Origin: Platanthera guangdongensis | Taxonomy: Eukaryota > Streptophyta > Magnoliopsida > Asparagales > Orchidaceae | NCBI GenBank assembly: GCA_039583875.1 | Contig: CM077150.1 | Location: forward strand, 184,950,375-185,014,374 | Direction: 5' to 3' | Length of the DNA stretch: 64,000 nucleotides | Part shown: positions 22,887-35,032 of the stretch, piece by piece | Position numbering within the stretch: the first letter of the stretch is position 1 | Layout: every line of letters begins with the position of its first letter | Notes under the pieces: model-generated | What the model was told of the DNA's origin: nothing | Seen by the model: only the letters and a program-made list of their open reading frames with translations | The model's database searches: none | Program-made: the position numbers and the translations under genes

Positions 22887-24644
22887 TGATGAATTGCAAA
22901 TAAACCTATTTTTATGTACATTACTTAAGTCGTTTTCATTTATTTTTGTCATTTTTACTTATTTTTATTCAATAAATTGCTAATTTTATCGTAAATATTA
23001 TACTAACTTATTTTATTTTATTTTTTAGGAAAAAATTAAAAATCTGCCAAAAATTGACAAGTCACGCCCGTGACTTACTGGTCACGCCCGTGACCGGGGC
23101 GTGACACGTCAAAATCCCGTCAATCAGCAAAATTTGAAGAGAAAAGCTTGACACGCCCGGCAACACACCCGTGTCACCCGACACGGGGCGTGACCCAAGC
23201 CCGTGTCCACCCGCTCGACGTTTTCAGCTCGATGATCGTCGACCTCCATGACACGCCATGAGTCACACCCGTGACCTAGGGCGTGACTCCTCTTCCCGCT
23301 CGACGAATTTCCAACTCGATAGTTTCCGCTCGACGTTTGTCGAGTGTCGACTCAACGCGACACGCCTAGAGTCACGCCTATGACCTAGGGCGTGACCTCG
23401 CAACCTGGCCCAACAAACAGCCGCCGGCGACTTTCGACGCATCGCGCCCAGATCCACCTCCCCGGCAACGATGCCAAAAACTTGATAGGTTAAAACTCCA
23501 AAAATATTTACGGTCACGCGGCGACCCGATGGTTTATTTAAGTAGAAAAGCGGATTTTGTTTTTATTTAGAAAACGAAGCGCACGTATCTTATTTATTTG
23601 GATATAAAACGGGTTAGATCGGGTTTTAACGAAAGGAGTCAAGTACACCTATCGTGAGCAGTACAGGATATTCCGGGTGGAATATCGAGGTCGTATTGTT
23701 CTCGGGGTCGGTTTGATTATTTCTACTATTCCCTGGAGGGGACTATTATTTTACCGATAATTACTTGTCAGGTATTTTATATATATAAAAAGACAGAAAA
23801 TAAAAAGCATAAAAGGAAAGCAATAAGGTGGAGCCGATGAAAAGCTTAGCGTGACTGTATTGAATAAAATTTGAACCAAAATAAACTTTAAATAAAAAGA
23901 GATCCTAAATTTCTAATTAATTAAGGCGGAGACTTGGCCGTGGAGGTTCCACTAGAATGAGCTCACCTAGCTATAGGGATATCGCTCACCTGAACGCTAA
24001 GACTATTCGACCGAACGTTAGTCCGACGAAGGATTCCTCTTAATGCCTGCATTACGCTAAGAACCCCGTTATTGGGTGGGGAACCCAATCCGGTAGAGTT
24101 GGCACGCCTCCTCTCTCGAGGGTTAGTGCGAAACTCTATTTACCAAGGGTTGATCTGTCCATACGCACGACCTCTCAGCTAGCGTATGGAAAATGAAAAT
24201 AGTGCCCACACATCGATTATGTGGTCTTATGCATCGTTAATCCTAAGAAAACCTTAAGTACTTTTAATTAAATAGAAAAATAAGACCTTTAATTATTTAA
24301 AGGAATTTTTTCTGTCCAAATGCTATTCGATACTGAGGGCTAAGAACGGTTAGCCACTCATCGAAATGGGGACGACCGCAAGAAAAAGCAGAAAATAAAG
24401 CAGAAAAGTAAAGCAGTAAATGAAAGCGGTAAAGGAAAGATGAAAATTGCAAGTCCCGGTGCAAATGCGTGGGCGGGAGAAATGAAAGCAGCAAAATGCA
24501 CACACGCAAGTCCTACTCAAATGAGTAGGAGAAAATAAATGCGGGTCCTACTAAACCGAGTAGGACAAAATAAAGTTTTAAAACTATTAAGGGAAATTTT
24601 CCCTTAACCGCATTAAGTTTTCGGACTTGATGCGAAAATTTTCA
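22887..24644 (+). repeat. 5' LTR of element G (chimeric)
   Basis: The plus-oriented start (22887-23458) contains many GTCACG-CC-CGTGAC boxes. From 23459 the sequence is the inverted 3' portion of the same LTR family, headed by an inverted primer site. The last 60 bases, ending AAAATTTTCA, lie next to the plus-strand primer site. Confidence 0.6.
23459..23476 (-). other. Inverted tRNA-Asp primer-binding site inside an LTR
   Basis: TCCCCGGCAACGATGCCA is the reverse complement of the Athila primer site TGGCGCCGTTGCCGGGGA with two changes. It is followed by the inverted LTR end (AAAACT, then TGATAGG). A second example is at 27833-27850. A primer site inside an LTR marks an inversion or template-switch product. 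Confidence 0.75.
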
Positions 24645-24654
24645 ATCAAGTTTT

Positions 24655-24718
24655 TAGCGCCGTTACCGGGGAGTTGATGCGATTCTTTCAATCAAGTTTT
24701 TGGCGTCGTTGCCGGGGA
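24655..24718 (+). other. Duplicated primer-binding site, tRNA-Asp type
   Basis: TAGCGCCGTTACCGGGGA (24655-24672) and TGGCGTCGTTGCCGGGGA (24701-24718) differ from the canonical 18-mer by two and one base. They lie in a 46-base tandem duplication that includes the preceding TTGATGCGA and TCAATCAAGTTTT. Confidence 0.85.
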
Positions 24719-27261
24719 TTTTCGAGTCGTTATTTTGAACGCTGCAAACCTATTAATTTTACCTATATATCTATATATATAATTGGCCAATTTAATAATA
24801 CTAATAATAACTACTTTAAAAATAAAAACAAAAAAAATTAAAAAAAAAACTAACCATCCAAAACATATAAAATTAAAAAAATCGAAAAACCTTTAAAAAC
24901 AAAAACAACAAAAAATGAATGAAAAAAACAAAACAAAAAAACTTAACAAAAGAAACAAAAATAAAAAAAAACAAAAAAAATTTTCATTATTATTATGACA
25001 AAAAAAACTAAAAACAAAACTAAAAAAACAATTTATATACCAAAAAAATCTAAAAACTCAAAAACAAAAAAATAAATTTCTAAAAACTAAAAACATACAA
25101 ACCTCTAAAACAAAAACACTAAAAAAATAAAAAAAGAAAACAAAATCTAACAACCTGCTAAAAACGTCAAAAATTTTTTTCGTATGTAGGTTTTCAGTTT
25201 AACTTCTTTTATTTCTTTTCAAAAAGACAAACTTTTCCAAAAAACATTATATAATATATGCACTTGGACATAAATGACAATTTTCTATTATTAAATTCTT
25301 ATATATTTTTTTGTCACTTCGGCGCACTTCACTCTAGTGCGCGCTAGGGGATTGCCTTTTTATCGCACTCAAATAGCTAAGACGTCAGCTAATCGAGTCA
25401 CACACGCACTTGCCCCTACCGCACGCACACTTTTCACCGAGTTTATCTTTTTTCTTTTATTTTTTGTCTCTGTTATATTTTTCCTACGTCTTCTAACAAT
25501 AATGCAGGGTTTCAACCCGGGCCTCCCCGAACTCGTCTTAGGGAAGTTCCTACCCTCTCCTTTTATTTTTGCACATATTATATTTTGTATATAAATTGTT
25601 CTGCATACTTAGACTACAACATTGGGGACAATGTTGAGTTTAAGTATGTGGGTGTTTTCCTATAATGCATTTTTTTTATTCTGTACTCATCAAAAATACA
25701 AAAAATAATTTGCAAAACTTAAAATCTAAAAAAAAAAATTTCTTGTTTTTTTATAATTAAAAAAAAATCATAAAACACAAAAAAGTAAAAAAATTCAAAT
25801 TTTTTTTTACTTTGTAAATATTTTCTGTAAAAAAAATCTCTCCCCCCTCCCCTCTCTTCTTTTTTTACAAAAACTCGCATTTTGCATACCCGCGGCGGTC
25901 GACTCATCGAACCAACCACCCAAATAGAGTCGGTTCGCGGGGCCGCCTTCGAGTTTTTACCTTGTACATTATTTTAATAAAAAAACCAAAAAAATAAAAA
26001 TCTTTCTCTTTCCCCACTATATTCTTTGTAAATAACTCGTCTTTCTCATCCCTTTCTTGTAAATAAATCTAAAAAATCAAAAACATCAAAACAAATTATT
26101 GAAACCAAAAATCCTTAAAAATAGAGATAAAAACCTTTAAAAATTCAAAAAAAAATGATAATCACAAAAAAAACAAAAAAATGTTTTGTTAATTATGTAA
26201 CAAAATAAATCGAATATGACATTATCTTTACCCTTTTGCTTTCCAAAAATCTTATTTCGAGTTAATTTATAAGCGAATTCTTTTAATTCTTTGCTTACTA
26301 TTCATTTATTAATTAAAGTTCGATAGATTTAAGTGTTTGGGGTTAAGATTTAAAGAATTTTTTATGTCTTTTCCTTATAATAGGGAACTTGTTGTTCACC
26401 ACCACTTCTAATTTTTAAATAGAAGCTCATTTTTATCTTATAAAATAACATCCATGAATTTCAATTATTCCTACTTCATGCTTTTACAAACATCGGAACG
26501 TTCATTTTAAAAAGGTTGCTCTCAAAACCTTTTTTATTAAAATCTAGTTTTCTTTTTGGAAAAAAATAAACCCACTTCATTTTTTTCATGTCTTACTTGA
26601 CATGTTTACCCATATTTTATTCCTTAAAAAGATCTTATGTCAATAGGAATAAGATTTCATTCCGTAAACATAGGCACGCAATATTTAAAAAGATTATATG
26701 TTATGGAGTAAGAGGATAAAATTCATTACTCCTACACATATACATTGGGTTATTTTATTCATGAAGAAAGAAAAAAATATTATATGTTAGGAAAATAAGA
26801 TTTCATTTTCCTAATTATTCAAAAGAAAATATTGGAGGTTCGAGAAAAAATTACCTAACCTCTTTAATCCAAGCCCTCTTCATAAACCACCAAACCACTT
26901 ATCATATTTCAATGATTCTAGAATTAATTTAAATTTTTTTGAGAGCATAATTTTTAAATTGCATTATTTCCTTTAACTTCTTTTAAGCTAATGTTTTTTA
27001 TATAATTTCAATCCATCTTTGTTAAACTAATAAAAATAAATTTTTGCTTTCTATTTATTTTATCTAGAAGTCTTTTTGAAATTCTTCCTCTATTCATAAC
27101 ATATTCATAATTTAGGATTTAATTCTTAGACCCCGGATATTTATTTTGATCTTACTTTTAATTAATTCAAGGGGTAGCTAAACTTAGGATTTTTTTTATT
27201 CCTTATAAGTTCATCTCCAACTTTTGCTGTGGAATAACAAAAGCTTAAGTATGAGGGTATT
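24719..27261 (+). other. A-rich, non-coding interior of element G
   Basis: 24800-25200 and 25670-26200 are dominated by A-tracts with short C or T interruptions. No frame has retroelement motifs. The conserved ACATTGGGGACAATGTTGAG block and a terminal AAAAGCTTAAGTATGAGGG are the only Athila-like landmarks. Polymerase slippage and decay could explain the A richness. Confidence 0.55.
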
Positions 27262-28866
27262 TGATGAATTGTAAATATACCTATTTTATGTACATTACTT
27301 AAGTCGTTTTCATTTATTTTTGTCATTTTTACTTATTTTTATTCAATAAATTGCTCCTTTTATCGTAAATGTTATACTAACTTATTTTATTTTATTTTTC
27401 AGGAAAAAATTAAAAATCAGCCAAAAATTGACAAGTCACGCCTGTGACTTACTGGTCACGCCCGTGATCGGGGCGTGACATGTCAAAATCCCGTCAATCA
27501 GCAAATTTTGAAGAGAAAAGCTTGACACGCCCGGCGACACGCCCGTGTCACCCGACACGTGGTGTGACCCAAGCCCGTGTCCACCCGCTCAACATTTTCA
27601 GCTCGACGATCGTCGACCTCCTCAACACGCACCGAGTCACGCCTGTGACCTAGGGCGTGACTCCTCTTCCCGCTCGACGAATTTCCAACTCGACAGTTTC
27701 CGCTCTACGTTTGTCGAGTGTCGACTCAACGCGACACGCCTAGAGTCACGCCCGTGACCTAGGGCGTGACCTCGCCACCTGGCCCGACAAACAGCCGCCG
27801 ATGAATTTCGACGCACCGCGCCCAGATCCACCTCCCCGGCAACGGTGCAAAAAACTTGATAGGTTAAAACTCCAAAAATATTTACGGTCATGCGGCGACC
27901 CGATGGTTTATTTAAGAAGAAAAGCAGATTTGGTTTTTATTTAGAAAACGGGGCGCGCGTATTTTATTTATTTGGATATAAAACGGGTTAGATCGAGTTT
28001 TAACGAAAGGAGGCAAGTGCACATATCGTGAGTAGTACAGGATATTCCGGGTGGAATATTAAGGTCGTATTGTTCTCGGGGCCGGTTCGATTATTTCTAC
28101 TCTTCCCTGGAGGGGACTATTATTTTACCGATAATTACTTGTTAGGTATTTTATATATATATAAAGACAGAAAATAAAAAAGCATAAAAGGAAAGCAATA
28201 AGGTGGAGCTGATGAAAAGCTTAGCGTGACAACATTGAATAAAATTTGAACCAAAATAAACTTTAAATAAAAAGAGATCCTAAATTTCTAATTAATTAAG
28301 GCGGAGACTTGTCCGTGGAGGTTCCACTAGAATGAGCTCACCTAGCTATAGGGCTATCGCTCACCTGAACGCTAAGACTATTCGACCGAACGTTAGTCCG
28401 ACGAAGGATTTCTCTTAACGCCCGCATTACGCTAAGAACCCCGCTATTGGGTGGGGAACCCAATCCGGTAGAGTTGGCGCGCCTCCTCTCTCGAGGGTTA
28501 GTGCGAAACTCTATTTACCAAGGGGTGATCTGTCCATACGCACGGCCTCTTGACTAGCATATGGAAAACGGAAATAGGACCCACACATCGATTATGTGGT
28601 CATACGCGTCGTTAACCCTAGGCAAACCTTAAGTACTTTTAATTAAATAGAAAAATAAGACCTTTAATTATTTAAAGGAATTTTTTCTGTCTCAATGCTC
28701 TTCGATGCTGAGGGCTAAGAACGGTTAGCCACTCGTTGAAATGGGGACGACATCGAGAAAAAGCAGAAAATAAAGCAGAAAAGTAAAGCAGTAAATGAAA
28801 GCGGTAAAGGAAAGCTGTAAAGGAAAGATGAAAATTTTAAGTTCCGGCGCAAATGCGTGGGCGGGT
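27262..28866 (+). repeat. 3' LTR block of element G
   Basis: Collinear with 22887-24500, including the inverted primer site at 27833-27850. It diverges abruptly at 28866 (after AATGCGTGGGCGGG), where another LTR fragment begins. An exact TCGACGATCGTCGA lies at 27603-27616. Confidence 0.65.
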
Positions 28867-29333
28867 CCAGCGCTCGACGATCTCCGCTCGACGATTGTCG
28901 CGCTTGCCGAATTACGCTCGACGATCGTCGAACACCCGTCACGCCCGTGATCTGGGGCGTGACCCCTCCATCAAGCTCGACGAAATGTTCCACTCGACGA
29001 TCCTCCACTCGACGATTTTGCCACACGACGACTTTCCGCTCGACGATCGTCGAACCCCCGACACGCCCAGAGTCACGCCGTGACCTGGGGCGTGACTTCT
29101 CCCATGGCCGACAAGACCCGCGCGACGACTTTTGACGCACCGCGCCCAGTTCTACCTCCCCGACACGCCCACCATCCTGCCCGTGACTTGGGGCATGACC
29201 AACGCGAGACCGACACGTGTCCAGCGCAAAGTCCACTTTCCTGTCAAGTCGACGGCCGTATTTTATACAGTGATGACACGCCCCCCCCCTACACGCCCGT
29301 GTCAGGGGGCGTGTACTTTGATTTTTTTTTTCT

Positions 29334-29343
29334 CTATAAATAC
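29334..29343 (+). promoter_or_regulatory. TATA box of family G LTR
   Basis: CTATAAATAC follows the CACGCCCGTGTC-rich U3. The solo LTR has CCTATAAATT at the matching place (56097-56106, minus). Confidence 0.55.
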
Positions 29344-29415
29344 CAGCTTGCTGTAAGAGTTTTTGGTTCCCCTTTTTGAACCATTTTGTTTAGGAGTTAT
29401 GCTGCCTAGATGCAT

Positions 29416-30173
29416 CTCAAGTCTATGTAAGGGAAATTTTCCCCCTCTCTCTTAGCTTTGAAATCCTTTTTAGTAATAAATTTGTTGATTTTCTCCCTTA
29501 CATGATTATGGACTTCATCTATCTTTCATCTCTTAAGCAATCTTATTTTTTTACTTGTTTTTCTCTTTGTTTTATGCTTTCTTTTTGTTCTGTTAAATGG
29601 GTGTGTGAGTGTATGAGTGTAAATTTTCATTTTATGTTTTCATTCTTACTTAGAATTGTTTAGATTAGGTTTTTCTTACTTTCTATTTCATTCCTATAAA
29701 CCCGTAAAAAGGATTTCAGAGTGTTTTTTTTCATTTTTTTTACTTAGCTTTTCTTATTTAGGTTGTAAAACTTTTCGTCGTTTTCACTTTATTTTCACTT
29801 TTTAACAACTTTTACGGAGTTATAGAAATGGAAATATAACCTTTTTTAATTTTTCATGCACTTAGTTTTTTATTTAAAAATTTTGCTTATTTAATTTTTT
29901 CGTTCTCTTTTTATGCATTTCTACCGCATTCTAGCGGTAGAAATGTATTCGTTTTAATTTTTCGGGCATTTTCATTTTGCGTTTATTTGCAAACCTTTTT
30001 GCCCGGTTTTTTTTATTTCAGCTTTTTATGCATTTCTACCGCATTCTAGCGGTAGAAATGATGTTATTTTAGTTTTTCGTCAACTTAGTTTTTCTTAATT
30101 TTTTCGCTCATGTGTGTGTGCGCATTTTTTTCCGCCTACTCATTAAGAGTTAAATGGCGCTTTGCTTTATTCC
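29416..30173 (+). repeat. Direct duplication, first copy (758 bp)
   Basis: From CTCAAGTCTATGTAAGGG to TTTGCTTTATTCC, this is repeated almost exactly at 31064-31820, offset 1,648. It contains two copies of an inverted pair TTTCTACCGC/GCGGTAGAAA. Confidence 0.85.
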
Positions 30174-30179
30174 ATTCAG

Positions 30180-30345
30180 TAGAGTGTGTGAGTTTTTACA
30201 TTCTATCGTGTGCGTGTGTTTTACTTTATGTCGAGAGTGTGCGTGCATGTGTTTTACTTTCCTGTAGAGTGAGTGTGTTTACTTTATGTCGAGCGTGTGC
30301 GTGAGTTTTACTTTCTGTCGAGTGTGTGCGTGTGTTGCATTTATT
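30180..30345. repeat. GTGTGCGTG minisatellite, about 4 units
   Basis: Units of roughly 38-40 bases share GTGTGCGTG, TTTTACTTT and TGTCGAG. The same unit, inverted and more numerous, is in the solo LTR at 55005-55345. Confidence 0.7.
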
Positions 30346-31063
30346 TAGCCCCACTCGTTTGAGTAGGACCCGCTTTCTTTCTCCCGCCCACGCATTTGCG
30401 CCGGGACTTGCAATTTTCATCTTTCCTTTACCGCTTTCATTTACTGCTTTACTTTTCTGCTTTATTTTCTGTTTTTTCTCACTGTCATCCCCATTTCGAT
30501 GAGTGGCTAACCGTTCTTTGCGCTCAGTATTGAAGAGCATTGGGACAGAAACAATTCCTTTAAATAATTAAAGGTCTTATTTTTCTATTTAATTAAAAGT
30601 ACTTAAGGTTTGCCTAGGGTTAATGACGCGTAGGACCACATAATCGATGTGTGGGCCCTATTTCCGTTTTCCATACGCTATTCGAGAGGCCGTGCGTATG
30701 GACAGATCACCCCTTGGTAAATAGAGTTTCGCACTAACCCTCGAGAGAGGAGGCGCGCCAACTCTACCGGATTGGGTTCCGCACCCAATAGCGGGGTTCT
30801 TAGCGTAATGCGGGCGTTAATAGGAATCCTTTGTCGGACTAACGTTCGGTCGAATAGTCTTAGCGTTTAGGTGAGCGATATCCCTATAGCTAGGTGAGAT
30901 CATTCTAGTGGAACCTCCACGGCCAAGTCTCCGCCTTAATTAATTAGAAATTTAGGATATTTTTTTATTTAAAGTTTATTTTGGTTCAAATTTTATTCAA
31001 TGCTGTCGCGCTAAGCTTTTCATCGGCTCCACCTTATTGCTTTCCTTTTATGCTTTTTATTTT

Positions 31064-31820
31064 CTCAAGTCTATGTAAGGGAAATTTTCCCCCTCTCTCT
31101 TAGCTTGTAATCCTTTTTTTAGTAATAAATTTGTAGATTTTCTCCCTTACATGATTATGGACTTCATCTATCTTTCATCTCTTAAGCAATCTTATTTTTT
31201 TACTTGTTTTTCTCTTTGTTTTATGCTTTCTTTTTGTTCTTTTAAATGGGTGTGTGAGTATTTGATTGTAAATTTTCATTTTATGTTTTCATTCTTACTT
31301 AGACTTGTTTAGATTAGGTTTTTCTTACTTTCTATTTCATTCCTATAAACCCGTAAAAACGATTTCAAAGTGTTTTTTTCATTTTTTTTACTTAGCTTTT
31401 CTTGTTTAGGTTGTAAAACTTTTGGTCGTTTTCACTTTATTTTCACTTTTTAACAACTTTTACGGAGTTATAGGAATGGAAATATAACCTTTTTAATTTT
31501 TCATGCGCTTAGTTTTTTATTTAAAAGTTTTGCTTATTTAATTTTTTCGTTCTCTTTTTATGCATTTTTACCGCATTCTTGCGGTAGAAATGTATTCGTT
31601 TTAATTTTTCGGGTATTTTCATTTTGCGTTTATTTGCAAACCTTTTTTCCCGGTTTTTTTTATTTCAGTTTTTTATGCATTTCTACCGCATTCTAGCGGT
31701 AGAAATGATGTTATTTTAGTTTTTCGTCAACTTAGTTTTTCTTAATTTTTTCGCTCATGTGTGTGTGCGCATTTATTTCCGCCTACTCATTAAGAGTTAA
31801 ATGACGCTTTGCTTTATTCC
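31064..31820 (+). repeat. Direct duplication, second copy (757 bp)
   Basis: Copy of 29416-30173 with a few substitutions and small indels. It ends abruptly at TTTGCTTTATTCC, after which unrelated sequence starts. Confidence 0.85.
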
Positions 31821-34510
31821 TTACTCAGATATTATTGTGAAGCGCAAATACCACACACGATTAGTGGTCATGCGCAGAGGAGGCTAGTGATCGTGCGAGA
31901 AGAAAAACACCCGATTACTGGCCTCCTCAATGAAACATAGCCGAGATGCATGGGAAAAATAACACAGCACTAGTACATGCAGGTAATGCATCTAGAACTT
32001 CCAGAAATCATTATCCACAAAGTCATAAACAAGATATTTAATCACACAAAAGAAATAAGAAGGAGATGAGGTCTCTTTCATGCATGAAATGTCCAAAAAA
32101 CAACCCTATCTAGCCCAAATGTGCTCACAATACATACAAATGGAAAATAACAGATTTTGTGATGAAAATTACACATAAATGAGCTATATCAATGGAAAAG
32201 CAAACTAGAATAGCGCCAAAATGCTATATGAAATTCGTTCATCATCTACAAAAACACAAATCTAAATTAAGAAAAATAAAAATTTTGATGGATCCAACAC
32301 ATTGCCGGTGAAAACATTATGGATCACAACTAACGTTGATGAAACAACTCACAAACAACACTTGATATCACCAGAGGTACAAAACTCACCAAAAATAACA
32401 AAAAAAGGAGGAAACGAAGAAAACACCAGAAGAAACATCAATGGTGATCTCACCAGCGGTAGATCTGAAAAAATGGTGATAAATATCTGAAGGGGTCTTT
32501 TGCCTTATCTCACTCTAATGGCGGTGTAAGATTAATAGGATACGGCTAGAGCAAGTGCAAACTGGAAAAACCATCGACCGAGCACCAAAAGTCATGGACC
32601 GGCCAATTTTATATGTGATTTTCAAACTAACGTCGGACGGTAGTTTCTACATCTAGTGTTAGTCATAATAAAAATTAGTTTATTAATTCAAAATTTTTGG
32701 GACATCTAAAACTCTAAAATACAAATTTATCAGCCCATATTCACATTGTCTGGACAATTATAAAACATACAAAAATTACTATATCATCTTCGACCTCTTG
32801 CTTATCATTAGACCGACAAATCAACCTTTTTAAGTCAAAAAACAAGGCAATTCGAGCTATCATAATATTCTAAGACTATGATACATGAATTCAAACAAAA
32901 AAAGGACTATAGTTCATAATTTTAACTACGAACATTTGGAAATTTTAAATTAAATCCCCAATTTTTTGTGTTTTTTCTTGATTTCTTTGCAATACAACAT
33001 TGGCCTTATATTGCAAAATTCTAATCAAGAAAAATCAGATGCAAAAAATCTTGAAAAACACAATTATTCCTGAAAAACCAAATCCCTGTTACTAGCGCTC
33101 AACGTTAGTTTCCACCGTTGGTGATACTATAAAAATGCATTTTTTTATTATTATTTTCAACAATTTTAATTTACATTCTCTGAGTATGACTTGATAGAAT
33201 TTTTTAAAAATAAACTTTTAAAACACTTCAAAATATTTTAAAAATTGTTTTCTTTTACAAATATAAAAACCAAAAAAATTGAAAATCATACAAAAAACAA
33301 AAAATGCACTGGCTTTGTTATTAAAATAAAAACAAAAAAAACTGCTTTACTATATTTGTAATATTTTTCAAGGATGATTAGATTTATCTTTTCAAGATTA
33401 AATTACAATGTTTAATTTTCATTTCAAGTTCTTCAAACATTATTTTTCTTTATCATGTCTAGAAAACTATCTTCTACACATGTAATGAAATTTGCTGTAA
33501 TGCACATATGTAGACCTTGTTAGCATGCCTGTAAGTATGGGTAATATTTTATGTTTGATAATGATTAATTCCCTGACACCCTTTTGATAACCTACATGTG
33601 TTTATAATTATAAACTTGCATGAGGGTGTAGTATAATACCATGACCTCTCAAATTGTAGAAATAAATTACCTACACACCAATGAATTTGTCTCCTATAAT
33701 TTTACAGTTTCTATGCACAACAAGTGAATTCAGAGTCCTTCATCACAAATACAAAAAACAAACAAAAATGTTAGGGAACACTTCACCAAGGACTACTCAC
33801 CCTCCTATTAAGTCTTAATAAGCATTGTGAGGTTGAGCACCTCAGATAAGAATTGTAAAGTGTCTTGTAGCAAACAAACTATCACAATTCTTTTCTTAGT
33901 ACACCATATCACATATTACAAAAAAAATATAATAAAAAAATCTATGTGTGATCCCCAAACACTACTCTGCATCCTGATAAGTCTTACTGAGCATTATGTG
34001 TATAAAGCACCTTGATAGTTGTACTTGATCTTTATGTGCATAGAAATTGTGTGAAAGTAAAGTAGTTTTTGTACTTTAATACTATGTGTATTCCATTATA
34101 TATATCATGTGTTTTTAATTAACTATCATGTATAGTTTATCAAAACACAATCTCATACACATCATTATCTCTCATAACACATCTAATCATGAAAATTAGA
34201 TCTAACACACCTACACTTATTCTCTACAATCTGTAGTAAATGCACTTGATAACAATATATGATCTCTATAATATTTACAGTGTTCTTAGATTGCAAATTT
34301 CCTAACATTGTAGCTTGCTAACCTGTTTTGGATAAATTGGTACATGCTTGTGAAAATTGGTAATTATAACATCTCTTGTTTCTTAACTCAAAAAACATCA
34401 TCATTATAATGCTACTATGCATGCCTGAACTTGTCAAAGATGTTTTTCTTTCACTCCATATTTATTTCCGCTGCATTACTACTTCACACTCGATCATGAC
34501 GTATAGTTCA
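31821..34510. other. Unassigned AT-rich region
   Basis: No frame over about 70 codons resembles a protein, and I see no LTR termini, terminal inverted repeats, tRNA or rRNA. Two stretches (about 32620-32660 and 33090-33130) share the wording AACGTNGG...GTAGTTTC/GTTAGTTTCCACC, which might be subterminal repeats of a DNA transposon. This is weak. It may be old, low-copy sequence. Confidence 0.35.
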
Positions 34511-34745
<235 letters not shown>

Positions 34746-35032
34746 CAACTAATTATATCAAGCAAATTTGGTTTTCTTCCTACATAGAAAGAAATCTACT
34801 TGACAAAAACTCTACCCCACCCACTTTTAATAATACCAAAAGGGGGGGGGACTAAATTGGAAGAAATAAACAATTTAGGGTGAGTACAAAATAGGAAACA
34901 CCAATGTATGAGGAGTATCCATCTAGGGGGAGTATGCACATAACACTTATCACTTGTTATAAGCACTACAGTTTCTTTATATAATTTATTTTATCATAGA
35001 GGATTTGTTATTAATTATCAAAAGGGGAGTTT
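34746..35032 (+). mobile_element. 3' internal remnant of a copia element
   Basis: Non-coding sequence ends in a polypurine-like AAAAGGGGAG (35020-35029), then TTTTATTGGAAC, the decayed form of the GATTGTTGGAAC junction seen in the other Sirevirus-type copies. Confidence 0.5.

Larger units (their letters stand above)
22887..28866 (+). mobile_element. Element G: non-autonomous Athila-type gypsy retrotransposon
   Basis: Two related LTR-like blocks start TGATGAATTG at 22887 and 27262. The first is followed by tRNA-Asp primer sites (24655-24718) and the second is preceded by AAGTATGAGGGTATT, a polypurine-tract-like end typical of Athila relatives. The interior (24719-27261) is A-rich and has no gag or pol. 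A conserved ACATTGGGGACAATGTTGAG at 25619-25638, often found after Athila coding regions, supports the family. Both LTRs contain an internal inverted piece that includes a reverse-complement primer site. The element is therefore derived from a rearranged parent and would have needed outside proteins to move. Confidence 0.65.
28867..31063 (+). repeat. Family G LTR, plus orientation, missing both ends
   Basis: This is collinear with the reverse complement of the solo LTR at 53966-56732. It runs palindrome-rich U3, TATA box (29334-29343), R/U5, minisatellite, then the 3' portion (30347-31063) stopping short of the LTR end. That last part is inverted relative to 27857-28866. Two exact TCGACGATCGTCGA boxes lie at 28918-28931 and 29040-29053. 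Confidence 0.65.

Noticed and set aside
24655..24718. Possible tRNA-Asp gene
   Set aside because: Only the 18 bases complementary to the tRNA 3' end are present; no cloverleaf can be formed. It is a primer-binding site.
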